NCBI RefSeq assembly: GCF_947503855.1 | Contig: NZ_CANNFF010000007.1 | Coordinates: 124,001-188,000, forward strand | Origin: an uncultured Polaribacter sp. | GTDB taxonomy: Bacteria > Bacteroidota > Bacteroidia > Flavobacteriales > Flavobacteriaceae | Length of the DNA stretch: 64,000 bases | Direction of reading: 5' to 3' | Shown: piece after piece, positions 63,939-64,000 of the stretch | Layout: each line of letters opens with the position of its first letter | How positions within the stretch are numbered: position 1 is the first letter of the stretch | Position numbers and translations under genes: made by a program | The notes under the pieces: generated by a model | Database searches by the model: none | Told to the model about the DNA's origin: nothing | Seen by the model: only the letters and a program-made list of their open reading frames with translations

Positions 63939-64000
63939 ATGAAAATAGATAAACTAATTGAAAATTTAGTTGGCCTTGGTATTCCAGGTTTAATTCTACT
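63939..64000 (+). CDS. Start of a hydrophobic protein, truncated by the window end
   Basis: An ATG 3 bases after the DUF5655 gene opens a frame that runs to the window end and reads KIDKLIENLVGLGIPGLILL, a short polar start followed by a glycine-rich hydrophobic segment. It probably continues as a small membrane protein co-transcribed with the two genes before it. Nothing more can be said from 20 codons. Confidence 0.5.
   Translation, partial: MKIDKLIENLVGLGIPGLIL

Noticed and set aside
53170..64000. Prophage
   Set aside because: No capsid, terminase, tail or lysis genes are seen; the element part present contains only integration, polymerase-like and defence genes.
1..64000. CRISPR arrays, rRNA genes, insertion-sequence transposases
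   Set aside because: No regularly spaced repeats, no rRNA-like stretches and no transposase frames were found on either strand.

Overview
The window looks like the chromosome of an AT-rich marine flavobacterium (Bacteroidota, Flavobacteriaceae; Polaribacter or Tenacibaculum would fit, but the genus is inferred). Reasons: flavobacterial families such as the DUF2851, DUF5683 and DUF4953-type proteins and a long-form LepB; almost no Shine-Dalgarno sequences except in front of rpsU; TAxxTTTG-type -7 boxes; and the order tRNA-Thr/Tyr/Gly/Thr, tuf, tRNA-Trp, secE, nusG, rplKAJL, rpoBC.

Layout. 1-4308 (+): end of a surface-polysaccharide operon (YfhO-type membrane protein, two GT4 glycosyltransferases, a Wzx-like flippase). 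4299-10016 (-): DUF6122, WbqC, LepB, DapB, DUF5683, ParB, ParA. 10209-25501: mostly minus-strand metabolic and repair genes (PepD, nitroreductase, a lipoprotein zinc protease, a fused branched-chain-type 2-oxoacid dehydrogenase E1, a degenerate M1 peptidase joined to a barrel-like region, a LOG-like protein, UvrA) plus a plus-strand DUF2851 gene. 25656-31646 (+): PspC, potassium channel, RmlD-like, alanine/glycine symporter, helix-hairpin-helix protein, acyl-CoA dehydrogenase. 31647-32551: a rearranged spacer around rpsU. 32552-46989: XerC-like recombinase, HPF, tRNAs and the translation/transcription core operon. 47209-52845: DUF3467 protein, a TonB-dependent receptor with a beta-propeller phytase lipoprotein, and chorismate synthase.

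Accessory region, 53085 to the window end. A tRNA-Ser(UGA) gene is followed by a tyrosine integrase lacking the first catalytic arginine, an excisionase-like HTH protein and a 509-residue protein whose motifs match the palm of family A DNA polymerases and single-subunit RNA polymerases. This is the start of an integrative element whose right end is outside the window. Its cargo is a defence island: a DpnII-type methylase and endonuclease (GATC) run directly into four further genes with overlapping starts and stops (four-helix membrane protein, DGQHR protein, a twin Cys/His-module DUF3883-like nuclease, an unknown small protein). Then come a divergent orphan gene, a DpnA-like methylase, a PD-(D/E)XK + DUF5655 protein and the start of one more gene.

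The points most worth a second look are the polymerase-like protein, the six-gene operon built on the DpnII pair, the GGTGACC and AGGTGT sites around the integrase and HTH genes, the strong Shine-Dalgarno of rpsU with a tiny overlapping upstream frame, and the duplicated tail of the acyl-CoA dehydrogenase gene. All assignments come from reading the sequence; no database search was run.
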